A stretch of DNA of 64,000 nt, taken from positions 1-64,000 of the forward strand of contig JADANN010000215.1 in the NCBI GenBank assembly GCA_018806985.1, given 5' to 3'. The notes beneath the pieces were generated by a model, which saw nothing but the letters and a program-made list of their open reading frames with translations, made no database searches and was not told the origin of the DNA. A program made the translations under genes and the position numbers. This DNA is from Angiostrongylus vasorum. Taxonomy: Eukaryota > Nematoda > Chromadorea > Rhabditida > Metastrongylidae. Each line of letters starts with the position of its first letter. Within the stretch, counting starts at the first letter, position 1. Below, one piece after another: positions 1 through 12,300 of the stretch.

Positions 1-520
1 ATCTTCCTCTGATCCACAAAGGCTGCGGCTGGCTGTCGCGGTGACCACAATGGTTTAACCAGCAATTCTCCGAAAAATGGTGATTATGCTGGGGGCCCGC
101 ACAACTAGTGAGGACGGGCCGTTCAAGTATCAAGTAAGTAAGTAACTAACGCATTTATGGCATTAAACCTCACAGTTCTTTTTTTATCGAGGTGAGTTTA
201 GCCTATTTCTTGCATGTGTACTACTAACTTTGTGTTACTTACTTGATACCTGAATGGCCCATCCGCACTGGTTGTGCGGGCCCCAGCATAATCTCCATTT
301 TTCGGAGATTTGCTGGTTAAGCCATTATGGTTCCCTGGAGTTCAGAGATCAGCCTGGCTAAAGTCTGCTCCAGGTATTCACCACCACAGGCAGTCGCAGC
401 GCTTGTGGATCAGAGGGAGATTTACCACCATGCGAGTTTGACACCAGGACGGTGGTTGATGCTGGTATTGGTTTACTCCTAACTCTGTGTTATGACTGTC
501 AATTAAGCAAGCCATTGCTC
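1..520. repeat. Inverted pair of family-D repeat at window start
   Basis: The segment 1-145 reads as the reverse complement of 236-420. Shared blocks include the text around 'cgcacaactagtgaggacgg' (about 99-118) and its mirror near 255-285. The two arms face each other across about 90 bp centred near position 190. The plus-oriented arm continues to about 520 with the family body (TACCAC-CATGCGA, then a 'ggtattggtttactcc' end). Other copies of the family are at 15485-15890, 21165-21290, 23050-23205 and 61125-61510. Copies 15.5 kb and 61 kb carry GGTTCGATCC-like text near 'taccaggacggt', which suggests a tRNA-like internal promoter. No coding potential is seen. Confidence 0.7.
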
Positions 521-1295
521 TCGGCACTTGGTACGTTTCTCTCTCAGTAATGTCTTATTTTTTTCGTTATTCCTTTATTGCTATGATATTTATACATTTG
601 ACGCATTGCTAAAGTTGCGTTTTCCCTTCGTTTCCTCCACTTTCTCCTTCTTTTTCTAGAACGAGAATTGGATGCAAAATAAGCGAATGTTTGGTCCAAT
701 CTTAATTCCAGTAGTGGTAGGGTAATGGGAGACCGAGCAATACGCTGTCGTTCAAAACCGAAGATATCTCTGCGTTTTTAACGTAACGGTACACCCGTCA
801 CAGACACTATCCCCGACCAAACATCCGCAAAATAAACGATGATACCCTTGTCATCGTGCGGATTCCATGCTTCATATTAGTGACGTTGGTTTGGGAATTC
901 GGATGTTTTGCAGAAGTTAAGAGCGAGACTTTTCAGCAATATCTCCGTTTTCAGAATGATCGTTTCCCTTGCGTCGTTCATGACTTCATATAGCGACGGC
1001 TAGCTGTTTTCTTTTGGCATGATCATAGCATATCTTCTTCATATTCTGCTTATCCCATTCCACCCCCCGTCCGTTTAGCGCGTCCTCCCGAACCGAATAC
1101 CGACTATTTTCTGTCTAGTCCCTCCATGCTCAGTTTTCGGTGCTGCGCTGTTTGTTGACCAGGATGTTTGGGCCTTTGTACTTAGCAATTCTTGTGACTG
1201 TCAGTGAATGACTGCAAAATCACAAAACAAGGTTCGGATAGCCACTTGTAGGGACGAAGTTGCCGTGAAAGTATAGGGTATGAAGCATTCGGCAG
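521..1295. other. Intergenic, nothing recognised
   Basis: There is no open frame with splice signals and no similarity to the repeat families recognised elsewhere in the window. It is probably old, unrecognisable repeat sequence. Confidence 0.4.
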
Positions 1296-1568
1296 TGATT
1301 AATCTCTAAAGATGCGCGATGCACTTAACTTCGTCAAAAATCGTTTGAAGCTATTGGATGTATATTCGACTCATGCAATAACTTACGGCGGTCTACAGAT
1401 GTATCAAATCAATGGTTTTATTCTAAGAGACAACTATAGCACCAGTTTGCCAAGAGCGGGAGGATAGAATAGAATGCCTGATGAGGCCAGGGCGCGAGAT
1501 CGAACCAGCGAAGAGTCCACTGTATTTTTGCAGAGTTCTTCTGATCATTGCACTACCACACGTGCTTT
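1296..1568 (-). repeat. Family-A tRNA-like SINE, degraded
   Basis: Read on the minus strand it starts with a decayed head near 1568 (GCACGTGTGGTAGTGCAATG, compare GCGTGTGGCGCAGTGG). It ends near 1300 with a decayed version of the 'aagcatcgttggaggtgattgaatgcat' body. Divergence is high, so this is one of the older copies. Confidence 0.55.
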
Positions 1569-2034
1569 GCTATAGGCGTAGAAGTTCACAGTTTCACACA
1601 AAGAGATGAGAATCCTCGTATTTAACTGGGGAAGTGCGGAGTCCATCGGACGAAGTCTTTGCTGCTTCCGGTTAGCATCACTGAGTGAGTAAGTTAGAAT
1701 CGATTACGGGGATACTCGGAATTAATTTGCTTCAACAAAAAAGCAATATTTCCGATGCACGGAGTGGCACTTATTTTTCCATTCATTTTCATTTACGTTG
1801 AAAACTCCACCATGATTTTTTCTTGAAATCCTGTAATAGTGGTGATGGAGCCCTCTCAGGTCTTAACCACTCCCATTCGCAGCTCTTTGTGGACCAGAAG
1901 AATCTCTGATATCTTGCATTTTGGGCTTTTTTCCAGGCCAACAGCGATTTCTGTGACGACAGAGAATCGGATTTGTCAGCCATTAATGGCGATGTCCACG
2001 GATCTCCCTCATATGAGGGATCTCGAGCCAGTTA

Positions 2035-2800
2035 GTCGCAAGGCTACGTGGCGGTCAACATGAGAGTGAAAATCGTTCGTCGGCTATTACACCATATTCC
2101 CTCTACTGATGACACCGTTCTAATAACCGTCAACATTGGCCAAGCGCAAGGAATACTTGCCGACTTTGGTAACGCTTATGGAGAGAATGGTCTCCGATAT
2201 GCTTTACGAAAATAATGTTCGTAAGGATCGAATAGGCTTTGTATGCCCCATTGACGCTCAATGGTTTCAGTGTCTCTGGATGTCCCAGTTACGTCTACCT
2301 ATCTCGCGAAATCAACATGATGAAAGGGTTAGCTCTAGAGTTGAACAGTAGACAACAAGCGGTTTGAGAACCTTTCAAGAGCTTCGACAGTATAGTGAAG
2401 ACAGCAGAGAACACTCGACTCTGTCCTTACCTCTTCGACTCTTCTTTTCTTAACGTATTCGTCAAAAACCTAGTCGCTGCGTAAGCAGTATGAAAGATCG
2501 CTCAGCGTAACAGTACGCGCATTGAGGAGGACGGTGCAAGAAGTATCGCACATTACGCCAGTGAGAGAAGTGGTTCGAAGCTTCGACCAATGTCAATGAT
2601 CAAGAGTCAAAGACGTTGTTCTATAAGCCAAACCGCGGGATGTCAAACGGACGTTAGGAAGATCCGACCGACTGTTCTAGAGTGAACAGATGCCGATGGG
2701 TAACTCTTGCGTGCGACGTAGAGAAATGGAAGGTTTAATTGCTCCGGCTCCAGTCACTCGACGGTTAACGGGACGACAGGTGACGTAGATGATACACCAC
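2035..2800 (+). pseudogene. RTE-type LINE relic: reverse transcriptase palm to C-terminus
   Basis: Conceptual translation across several frames gives the RTE reverse-transcriptase catalytic region. The match starts with a decayed VK.V.R.LHH block, then DDTVLIT (equivalent to FADDIVLIT) near 2110. It continues with a SYVYLSREINMMKGLA block near 2285-2330 and the C-terminal RATRRDKWK-like text near 2700-2740. Many stops and frameshifts interrupt it, so it is non-functional. RTE LINEs encode an AP-type endonuclease plus RT in one polyprotein; only the 3' half is left here. Upstream, 1840-2034 may be further decayed RT sequence but I could not align it. Confidence 0.8.
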
Positions 2801-3135
2801 TACAACTCATAAACAAAAGGGAAGATAGCAATCTATTCATTAACATGACTTGAATGTTTCCTCGTCGTAAAAATTCACCGCTGATTTAAAGAATGATAAT
2901 CAAATGGCATAACCCTTCATCGTGGCCATGAGCTACTCTTAGATGTCACTGTGCGATACCGAGTAAGGTTAACCCTTTTACGATCGCCACTGTTTCCACA
3001 TGTCGTGCTCGTCGAAGTGCATATCACTGGAGTGTAAATGAGATCGCACTGGAATCGAAATGTATGGTATCATGCTTACAGCATTGTACATATTGAAATC
3101 AGCCCGCATGATCGTGAAAGGATTATTAACCTAAG
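2801..3135. other. Intergenic, nothing recognised
   Basis: AT-rich sequence without splice-flanked ORFs or recognisable repeats. Confidence 0.4.
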
Positions 3136-3137
3136 AG

Positions 3138-3310
3138 CCACAACGATGCTGAGATATTTGCAAAATCTGGACTCCAGACTAGGTTCGAACTCGCGGTTAC
3201 TCTTTCCCAGGACTCTGTTGTTATCCACTCCAGCATGAGCCTCTTGCTTTGCCTTTTTCTCAGCCAGTTTTTTTACCCAAATGGTGCCATCAGCAATCAC
3301 CCTTGAAACC
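3138..3310 (-). repeat. Family-C tRNA-like repeat, single arm
   Basis: It contains the family end 'acaacgatgctgagatattt' followed by a B-box-like GGTTCGAACTC near 3183 and a decayed core up to 'cagcaatcaccctt'. The same end is shared by families B and C throughout the window. Confidence 0.65.
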
Positions 3311-3785
3311 CAACAGCGTTATCCAAGGTGAAACGTTTGAAATTCCTTTTAAAAAATCTCGGTTACTATTAAGTGCTTGGCAATCTAACCTATGTTTAAT
3401 TTCTCAGAAAGCAGTAGAAAGGGGGTTTGAGAGAGCGGAGCTCATTGACGACATCCGGTGCGCAGTGAATAGGAGTATATCCATTTGGGCACACTTGGTG
3501 CGGTATGTGTTAAACCAGTAAGAAAGCAGAATACCACACGAGTACGAATGAACACTGTGCGCTTGTTGTAGTGCATCGGACTCAGTATAGTAACTATCCC
3601 CAGAATAGTTCCTATTTTTTTATTATTATTGTATGTTTCTGTAGTAAGGATCATATCTACTGTGTCTCAAGTTGCCTGACAAATGTCATAATACGTAAAT
3701 ATTTTGATCCCATCCTAAGGAACTTCGCATAGGGAATTCCTCTATCAAATAGGGAATTCTCTACCTACCTAATAAACACGCTGAA
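3311..3785. other. Intergenic, nothing recognised
   Basis: Small ORFs on both strands here lack splice context and resemble no family I know. Confidence 0.4.
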
Positions 3786-4190
3786 TAAGTCGATAGAGAC
3801 GCCTTTGCCATAACGCCACTAGACCCAACGTCTCGTGGCCATCGGTCACACCACCGGGCATGCTACTGGGTACGTCTCATTGCTTGGGGAGTAGACCCCG
3901 TGACCCGGGCCTTGACCCTACGAACCAAACAACACTTGGTTGGACGGAGCCAAGCCCGCTAGCACGGAGGGCTGGGTAATCTCGATCGAGTCTTACGTGC
4001 GAATTCGTTGCTCTATTCCCACGCCAGTATTCTTCCATCGTTATTTCTGTTGTATTGGTGTTGCCTTTGTGTACATAAAGATTAAACCCAAATTTGAGTT
4101 CGAAATGCGTTGCCCTGCGTCAACTACGAAAAAGTCCCGCGTGGCGTCTTCTCACGAAGTCGAGTATTCTGCTTAAAGCTAGCCTATATT
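3786..4190. other. GC-rich island of unknown identity
   Basis: The stretch 3810-3990 is clearly richer in G+C than its surroundings (for example GACCCCGTGACCCGGGCC near 3893). An open frame runs 3940-4176 on the plus strand. Composition and abrupt edges suggest the 5' end of a LINE or another mobile element. I do not recognise it and see no second copy in the window. Confidence 0.3.
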
Positions 4191-5115
4191 CCGCTAGCAA
4201 CTGCGATATTCAGTATTATTCGAAAAGAGAGCAATGTCGTTGATAAAACGAAGCTTGGCGAAGAATCGCCCACCTACATGTATCCATTTCTTCTCTTAAT
4301 CGAGCGTGGCTCTAAACAACTTTCGCGATATTGTGTCGTCCTGTTGCATCCTTGAACAACAAGAATATTGAGTAGAACTTAAACAAATTACATCGCTGCA
4401 CAACAGTTACACAGTGTGTTCGTGTTCTCTTTTCAAGTTCGTCCAAATGCACACCAGGATAGCTCTCGTGAACACCTTATGGACTAGACTCAATTAAGTT
4501 GATCGAACCCCAGTCATAAATGTCATTTTATATGTTCCTTTTATGTAACAAGACAGCATGCGAATCTTCTTCTGGGCTAACTATTGCACTCCATTACGGA
4601 CACGACTCAATCTGCATTGGAAGATAAGTATGTTGGCAACCGGCATCCCGAGAAAAAATTGCCCAAAGTATTGTCCAGTCCAGGGGATCAGCCAGTTGTT
4701 GCCGACCATCGTTCATCGGAAGGGGAAAGATCGGAGGCTCTTTGCGGCCAGGTTCTAAAAAACGACGGGAGTTCCTGACATAACTTTGCTACCTATTAAC
4801 GAAATTAACTACTATAAAAAAGCAGAAATTAAAACGAGAATCTGAACTTTATTGTCGAAATAATCGTTGTCCTGCAAGAACGCTGAGAGAAGAGCATCTT
4901 GCATTAATGTAGGAGCACTCCTTTTGTGCATCGCAGAGCTCGTATTTGCCTGTACTAGCATCTACGCTGTAGATGTGGGCGGTTTTCACTCAGCAAGTCA
5001 GCAGAAGTAACCATATTGGTTACAAAAAACTTACGAAAAATTATTACGGCTGCTTGTCAGAATTCCGCCTGTAGCGTGAAGTGTGGCACAACGACTCTCG
5101 AGATGTTCTTAGGAT
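4191..5115. other. Intergenic with one weak ORF
   Basis: An open stretch at about 4584-4778 (plus, ending NDGSS-stop) is protein-like in composition. It is closed upstream by a stop and has no convincing splice acceptor, so no gene is called. Nothing else is recognised. Confidence 0.35.
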
Positions 5116-5116
5116 T

Positions 5117-5437
5117 ACGGGTGCGTGCGTGTAGCGCAGTGGTTAGAGATGTTTTTACATTGCATTATGAATTAAACACGTGCTTGTTAGTTCGATCCCG
5201 CCCCCGGGCTCACCAAACCCTCCATCGGTCGGCATATTGATAGCAGATTTGCCTGACAGGATAGCAGCACGGAGCTGATGCAGCAATAGATCATCGTCCA
5301 ATAGACCAGCGTTAGTCATCGAATTAATCAAACATGTATCCAATCGCACTAACGATGTCTTATAAACTCAAATACATGGCGCATTCTTCAAATTCTTCAG
5401 CGATTGATTAACACCGAGAGCTTTCATGTTTATCGTT
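5117..5437 (+). repeat. Family-A tRNA-like SINE
   Basis: The head has an A-box TAGCGCAGTGG near 5131 and a B-box GTTCGATCC near 5190. It is followed by the family body (caccaa..ccatc, ggatagcagcac, atggcgcat) and a 'gagagctttc' tail near 5420. A short insertion lies between the boxes. It fits a Pol III-transcribed SINE moved by LINE machinery. Confidence 0.8.
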
Positions 5438-5639
5438 TATAGAAATGTGCTTCAACGTTCATGCATTCCACGTTGATTCCACAAAAAATTTGGAAACTCT
5501 CGCAAGGGGATCTATGTGAAGGGGTGGTAAGAATAAAGGGTGATAGCTACAGTCGTTCAGCCGAGATGAACAATGTAAAATTTACCATTGAAAGAATCAA
5601 TGTAACTTCGTTGCACTACGGCACTGAAGTAGTTACGCA

Positions 5640-5805
5640 ATTATTTAAAGCTGAAAGGCGAAACGAAGGACCTGCATGGTGTGGTGGTGACCGCGTTAGC
5701 CCCGGAAAGGGTAACAACTCGTTCGGTCCCACCGCAGACACCAACAGTCCGGAGTTTTGCAAATATCTCAGCATCATTATAACTAATAGAAGCATTGAAC
5801 ATCAC
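5640..5805 (+). repeat. Family-B tRNA-like repeat, solo arm
   Basis: The plus-oriented arm starts near 'ggcgaaacgaaggacctgca', passes the 'tggtgtggtggtgacc' and 'cgttcggtccc' boxes, and ends in 'ttgcaaatatctcagcatca'. It creates most of an artefactual ORF at 5461-5874. Confidence 0.75.
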
Positions 5806-6269
5806 TGGAGACCATCACTAATACAACTGAACTTTTTTATTTCTATCAAACACAATATGGTATTAAAAAACTAAGAAAAAGAGTCTCAAGCATTACCAGA
5901 AATATGGCATACCAGTACCAAACAAAAGAGAACAGTGAAGAATATCATCAGCCACGTAAACGTACAGGGTCACAGTAGCACAATCATGAAACTACACAAC
6001 AAGCAAGTATGATTTCAAGTTGATTTAGTTGAAAAACAGAGGCTTGTCATCTCTAGGGTTCAACGAGATGACAGTAGTCGGACCTGTTACGAAGCACAGG
6101 TACTACGGAATAGGGAAATGAACACTGTCACCTCATTTCTCATTTCTCAATGTCCTAAATGGGATTCGAGCAATACAATGAAGTGTACGTCATCGCGATT
6201 TCCGAAACGGAAACAATATTGATGAATGGCGATGTCCGAACTTGGTTTGATTAGAAAAAAAGAAGCATT

Positions 6270-6349
6270 CTACCATCCCAGTGTCTCGACCGCCCTGACT
6301 ACCAACTGCATCGCTGCCCACGCGTCCTCACCGCTGTCGTGACCACCAT
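6270..6349 (-). CDS. REXO1-like terminal exon (Exo III motif and stop)
   Basis: The exon is 80 nt after acceptor CTCTTCAG. It encodes GGHDSGEDAWAAMQLVV and ends at TAG (6272-6270). His and Asp of HDSGED complete the DEDDh active site. The protein stops about 18 residues later, the usual ending for Rex1-type proteins. Confidence 0.9.
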
Positions 6350-9300
6350 CTGAAGAGTCGTTCTAATTAAAACAGTCCCATCTCTGCTGATTTATCACGT
6401 CAGCTATTATTTATTGCTATTTTTACACAGTTTCCCATATTCAGTTCTTTCAGACCAAAGAAAAATTGTATTGAAAGTGAAACCCTTTAGCTTTGAAGGC
6501 GTTGATCAATCCCTGAGGGACGCACCATGCATCCGACTTCACTCAGCATAGTTTGGAGGCGATTGAATGCACATCTGGCCCTTACAATGACTCGCGGTGG
6601 TCTACCGATGTACCGAGCCAGTGCTGCTATCCTCCCAGGCAAGTCTGGTAGCAATTTGCCGACTCCGGAGGGATGGAGGGCTTCCTGGGCCACGGGCGCG
6701 GGGTTCGATCCCACGTGTGTGTGGCGGGGCGGCCTCCGACCACTGTGCCACACGCGCCATTTTGAAGGTATTCCTTTATACAACAAGAAATGTAATGCGC
6801 TATTACATCAGTAGTAATCCGGCATATTTTTTGGTTTTGATGTTCAGGAGAAAAAATACCTGTGTAATAACTTTCTTGATTACTAAGCTAACATGAGATT
6901 TTTATCAACCTCGTGTTAGCTTAGAAATCCAAGAATGCATTGATTATTTATGTTAAGGTTAAATTACAGTTGGATTTGAAAAACATTTCTCTGCCTTTTG
7001 TTTTCCTAAACAAAACTACCTTGAATTTTTCCAGATTTCATTTCATCAAAAGGTGTTCTTAAATGCACATGACGAAATCTTCTGTAGATAACAAGCCGTA
7101 TTGCCATAAACAAACCTTCGCTTTGTATTTCTACAGCTAGCTTCTCCCTGGCTAATGACTTCAAACTTCGTTTAAAAAGTCGTCCTTCGATATTCGAACG
7201 ACTGAACAGAAAGTGATTAGGATACGGTGAACGTGAATTTTATCTTTTTTTCGTTCCATTTTATTCCTCAAGTGAAATGAGATCCGAGATCAAACCCCTT
7301 CAAATAAATTGCCTGTGGAGTTTTTTCGTGAGATGTCTCTTCAAGCCACTGTTTCTACTATGAGAACTCCCCAACTGGCTAGACCGGAGAATACGTGGGT
7401 ACTTCTTTAGATGGGCGACGGAAGGCAAATGTGAATTAAAATGAACTGGTGCTTCCCTGAGATTCAGATAAACGTAGATGATACACCCTCTGTTTCTGCT
7501 AGATACAATTGACATATGCCTTCTTTAGACATATTAATACATTCGTGTGTGGGTGTCGTTTCGTACATGCAAATTTCTTGGTCACAATTTTGGAGTAAAG
7601 TGATTGAAAGGTACGGCGGCCTTTTAAACCTCTTTCGACCAATGTTCCATTTTTTACTCTTTGAAAGAAGGGCAGGCTACCGAAGAGGATAGTCGGCCCA
7701 CATCCTACAGCACGGCTTCTCCACCCTATTTTTAATCGCGCAAAGCGTTGAATAGGAGGGCTATAGACAACGTACTGAAGCTCATGCTCACTCTATGGTA
7801 AATAAATCCGAAAAGAATATGGTGCTGATCTCATACCGTGAGAAGAATTCTCCAATCCTCCAGTAACTATCTCACAGTAAATCAAAATTTTTGTCTAGAC
7901 GATCTCACTGTTTTCTCAAAGCTTCATGTGCCGTCGGACGCTCATTACAGAAAATCCGAAAGAGTCGGCAAATATTGAATTGCAAAATGGTCAAACACCA
8001 GTCCAAACTTAGCAGTAAGCCATAAAGGTATGTATTAAGGAAGGAAGGACAGCAGTAGAGTGAACCTGCAACGTCTAAGAAAGTCATCTGCAAAGTTCTC
8101 CGGAGTTTCGACAACTACTACCTAGGGTTACTACTCCAGCGTTTTCGACAGCTACATCCACTTGCTTCGATTTCCCCTCAGGAAAAATTTATGCGCCGAT
8201 GTAGTGGTTTTATTCTCGAAATCCCGTTTACTTTCATAAATGGAGAGTACTACAACACTTAGTCCGGAAAACAGTGGAAACATCTGAACAGTCTATTGTC
8301 AATGCCCATGAACACACTGACTCGTCTTTCCACACGACAGAATACAAGTTGGTCCATTCAAGTTATAACATTGACAAAGCATTGGCCGTATGCAAAGTAG
8401 GAGAATGTTGACGAACAAGTTTTGTAAAACAATTCACTGAGCACCATATCGAGATGTTAACAGAAACTCATTGAAGTTGCTCAGCTGGGACAGAAATCTC
8501 ATTAAACCCCCAGCCATGATAACCACTACTCAGTATATAAAGGTCCTTTATAAGCTGTATAACAACTTCACAACTAGCCATATGACATTAACATCAAGGT
8601 AAAAAAGATAAATTCGACAACACAATGTAATCTCTCCAAAATTTTATAGACATTGTCAAGTAAAGCATAAAAGGATAAAGCTTTCGGCGTTGATCAATCC
8701 CTGAGGGATGCGCCATGCATTCGACTTCATTAAGCATCGTTTGGAGGTGATTGAATGCATATCTGGCCTTTACAGTGATTCGCGGTGGCCTACTGATGCA
8801 TCGAGCCAGTGCTGCTATCCTCTCAGACAAGTCTGGTACCAATTTGCCGACCCAGAGGGATGGAAGGCTTGGTGGACCATGGGCGCGGGGACCGATTCCA
8901 CGAGTGTGTTGCAGGGCGCCTCCGACCACTGCGTCACATGCGTCCAACATTATCAATTACGTATACTAATTCAATGAATATACACGAATACTGGAGTGGA
9001 ACGTGGTTGTTGTCAGGCAACTAGAACATTTTCGCTTGGCTGCTAAACGGAAAGAATACTGTGTTAGAAACTGTCACTCCTTCAACCTAGGCACGACGAA
9101 TCAATGTCTTCTTGATAAACCAACAAGAGGTTGGCACAAAAGTTTTACTCGACTAGCGTTTCGACGTCATTACCTTATTTAGAGCCAAAAACAGAGAAAA
9201 CCAGATCATCCGATGTGGGTAGATCGACTGCTGTGCATAAAGGCTTACTACTGAGTGAGGTTCTTCATTGAACGGTGCTCTACTTCACTGGGATTCAACT

Positions 9301-12300
9301 CGGTAAGACAGCGATCATCCACATCGCAACGATGAACGACTTCGGACCATCGACTCAGATCAATTCTGTCTCTAAGAACAATACAGTCCAATTTTGACGG
9401 TTATGGCGAAACGACTAGTCTAGAGTTGAATCCTAATAAAACGATGTTCATAAGAAATGGACTTGTTTCTGAAGTCCGATTGATACGTTACGTAATGAAA
9501 ATCTCTGCAAGCCTCATCTGTGTTTTTTTGGTTCAATAGTTAACACGATGAAACTCTAGTGCAATGTAAGAAAAAAATGGCCGGCTTAGAAACTGCACAC
9601 TTTTTTCATCTATACGATTCTTCCAAACTTACATTATGCGTTCAAAAACCTGAATGTTGCGTAATTAGGATGAGAGACGTGTATGAATTTTCAAACACAT
9701 GCAACAGGTACGTCATAGAAGAATTCTGAATATCAGAACAGAGGTGTATAGGTTTTAACTATAGCCGGCTGACCAAGGGCGAGATAACAGCGGCCACTCT
9801 GGACCCCTTGGATCAAAAATGCACGGTAGAATGAAAGATTTCCGATTATCAAACTTCTTCTCGGAGATGCTAGAAAAAAATAGGACGTTGTCCAAGTCGC
9901 TAGAGTGAGAAGATTCTAATGAACTACTTCTGCTCACGACAGACAGATGAGCGTTTGCTAGCACCTGTAAAAAATCACACGGCAACCAGTGGAAGAACAT
10001 CTGATATAGGACATAGGAGCAATGGTGCTAGGCTTCCAATAAACAAGTGAAGCTATTAGGCTTCACAATTTCGAGAGAACAAGGATATGGTTACCATCGT
10101 AGAAAACCAAATGAATCAAAGTAGATAATATTCACACATTGGCGCACTGACTCCATGTCTTATTTTTTGAGAGTACATCTAAGACTTACGAAAATAACAC
10201 GGACGTATCGACTATGGTGTCGTGAACGATTCGCAAGGCCTTCAGATCATTTTCGAGGGCATGGCCTATCAGCACTGTCTGAGAGTTCACCTTCTCAAAC
10301 AATAACTCTCTCACCTGAAACATAATGGATGGCACAGTAAAACTAATACAGCACAGGCGAGGTCAACCACTTTTGTCTTCAACAATCCTATTGGAATTGG
10401 GTCATCTTCCCTAATTCTAGCGACAGAACCAATTATCTACTCATTCGAATTGGAAACGGTAAAAAGGATAAAGTGCAACTCATTCAGAATTGGTTAATGT
10501 TTGAAGCATACTTTGTGTATTCGACACCATTGAACACCTTGAAGGTGACTGAGAGCATATTTGGTTATCAGAATGGCATTCGGGGGTTATTGGTGTATTA
10601 TCTCAGAGCATTTATCCTCATATGAGTCTAGTCTGTGTGTTTGACATCTCGAAGAACCACCCGCAAATTGCTCCTGTCCAACGGTTGCCATTCAAACCTA
10701 TCACGCATCTGGCGCACCTGAGCTTCATCATTTTGGCGTGCACAGCGACTTCTCTGGTTTTTGATCCCTGTTGGAACAGTAAATTCTCTCTCTTGCTTGC
10801 GTGATATTGCGTACTGCCAGCGTTATCCGTTTCGACGACGCAGAATGGTCTTTCAGCCTGCTTACTTAACGATCATGTTTCATACGCGTATGATTAAGCA
10901 GGTAGAGTAGTGGAATTGAAGGGGAGCATGGATTCGGGTGTTTCCTTTCCTCCCTTCTAGATCTTCGATGCTCTTAAAAACAGCTCGCTACTCTTGCTCA
11001 ACTATGGAGCTAAGTCGTTCATCATCCATACTTTCCGACCTAGATTGACAACTGGAGCAGTCGAATACATTCCGCTGACCATGAATGGTACATCAGAAAC
11101 AAATTCATTCATCACAAATATTATTTTCTTGAGATTTAGCAGAAGGAAAACATTTCCACAAGGATTTTCCAACGTCGGCCAGCACTCGTTCCGCTTAGGT
11201 AAGGCTTGACGTTAAAACAACACTATTGTCAATGAAAAGGTGGTGCAATTTTCAGCCATCGACTTGCGCCCTTCATTCCGATCTTCGCACGGTGTTTTCA
11301 AAGATGGCTGTGAATATTTTTGCCGGGATGACATCGTCTTATTCAATCCTTGTGTTCTAGTCGATGTTAATATCATTTTAGAATAATGATATACTGGCTG
11401 TGAAATTTTCTATAGGTTGGAAAGGATCTTCATGAGCAGTGTAGCGACACCCTGGATATCCTCAGCTTCTATCACCTATTCACTCTTACCTGAGATAAAA
11501 GGGAATCTCCAAGTCGACGAAAATGAGAAAAAAGCAATCTTTTGTGTACGTTCGATACTTCATTGAGTCCTGTTATCGTGTGGATGTGGTCCATCAAATG
11601 AATCCCTTTCCGAAACCCCTGCTTGCTCAGACAGCTTTCTTTCGTCCAGTGTTCTGCCAGTGCTGTTTGTGACGACTCAGTTAAGAGTTTGTAAACGACA
11701 GATAGCAAGCAGATTGAGTGATAGTTGCCGATGTCGTAGAGGTCACGCTTCTTGGACAGTAACACAGTCTTGCTGGTCTTTTGTTAAATAGAAACCTTGC
11801 ATTCTGACAGGTAACATGTGAAGAGTCGAGAGAGTCCATTTATGAGTGGTGGCGAAAGGTTATTTAGGTCTCCGCATATTATCCTGCCCGCACTAAATAT
11901 TGTTCAGTTTTCCACCGACGGAGTGGCACGTCAGATTTCGGAACGGAGAACAGGTGGGAGGACATATCCAAGTTCCTTTGTTTCGTATGTGAGCAGGAAG
12001 ACGGAAATATCAGAGTTGTAGCTGTGGTTTGTTTTCTCCATTGCTTTCCTGGAAACCGTAACTGTTCCGTTTGGGCATCGTGGTGTGATCGTATTTGTCC
12101 AATAATTGGCGAAGTTTTGACCGGCGTTACGGATTTACTTCTCAGCCTTCTTTGCTTCTCTGTTACTGCTGCTTTATTCACCTTGGGGTTTTCTTTTATA
12201 TCACTTCCGTACAGCTTTGCAGTTCGGACGTAAGTTTGTGATAGCCTACTGCTCGTGTGATTCAACTTTGGCGTATTAGGTCGAGTATTTCTGGAGAAAA

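Noticed and set aside
3940..4176. 78-codon ORF in the GC-rich island
   Set aside because: Open mainly because of base composition; no domain, and probably mobile-element sequence.
5461..5874. 137-codon plus ORF
   Set aside because: About a third of it is a family-B repeat arm; no homologous domain and no splice context.
6487..6896. Overlapping ORFs on both strands
   Set aside because: They lie wholly in a family-A SINE; the same artefact ORFs recur in other SINE copies (8.7, 31.4, 47.0, 57.0 kb).
9755..10000. Minus ORF after a TTTTTTACAG acceptor as the next exonuclease exon
   Set aside because: The phase left by exon 10314-10190 would give an immediate stop here, and the true continuation (KRSLKSLA, HDSGED) was found at 7201-7116 and 6349-6270.
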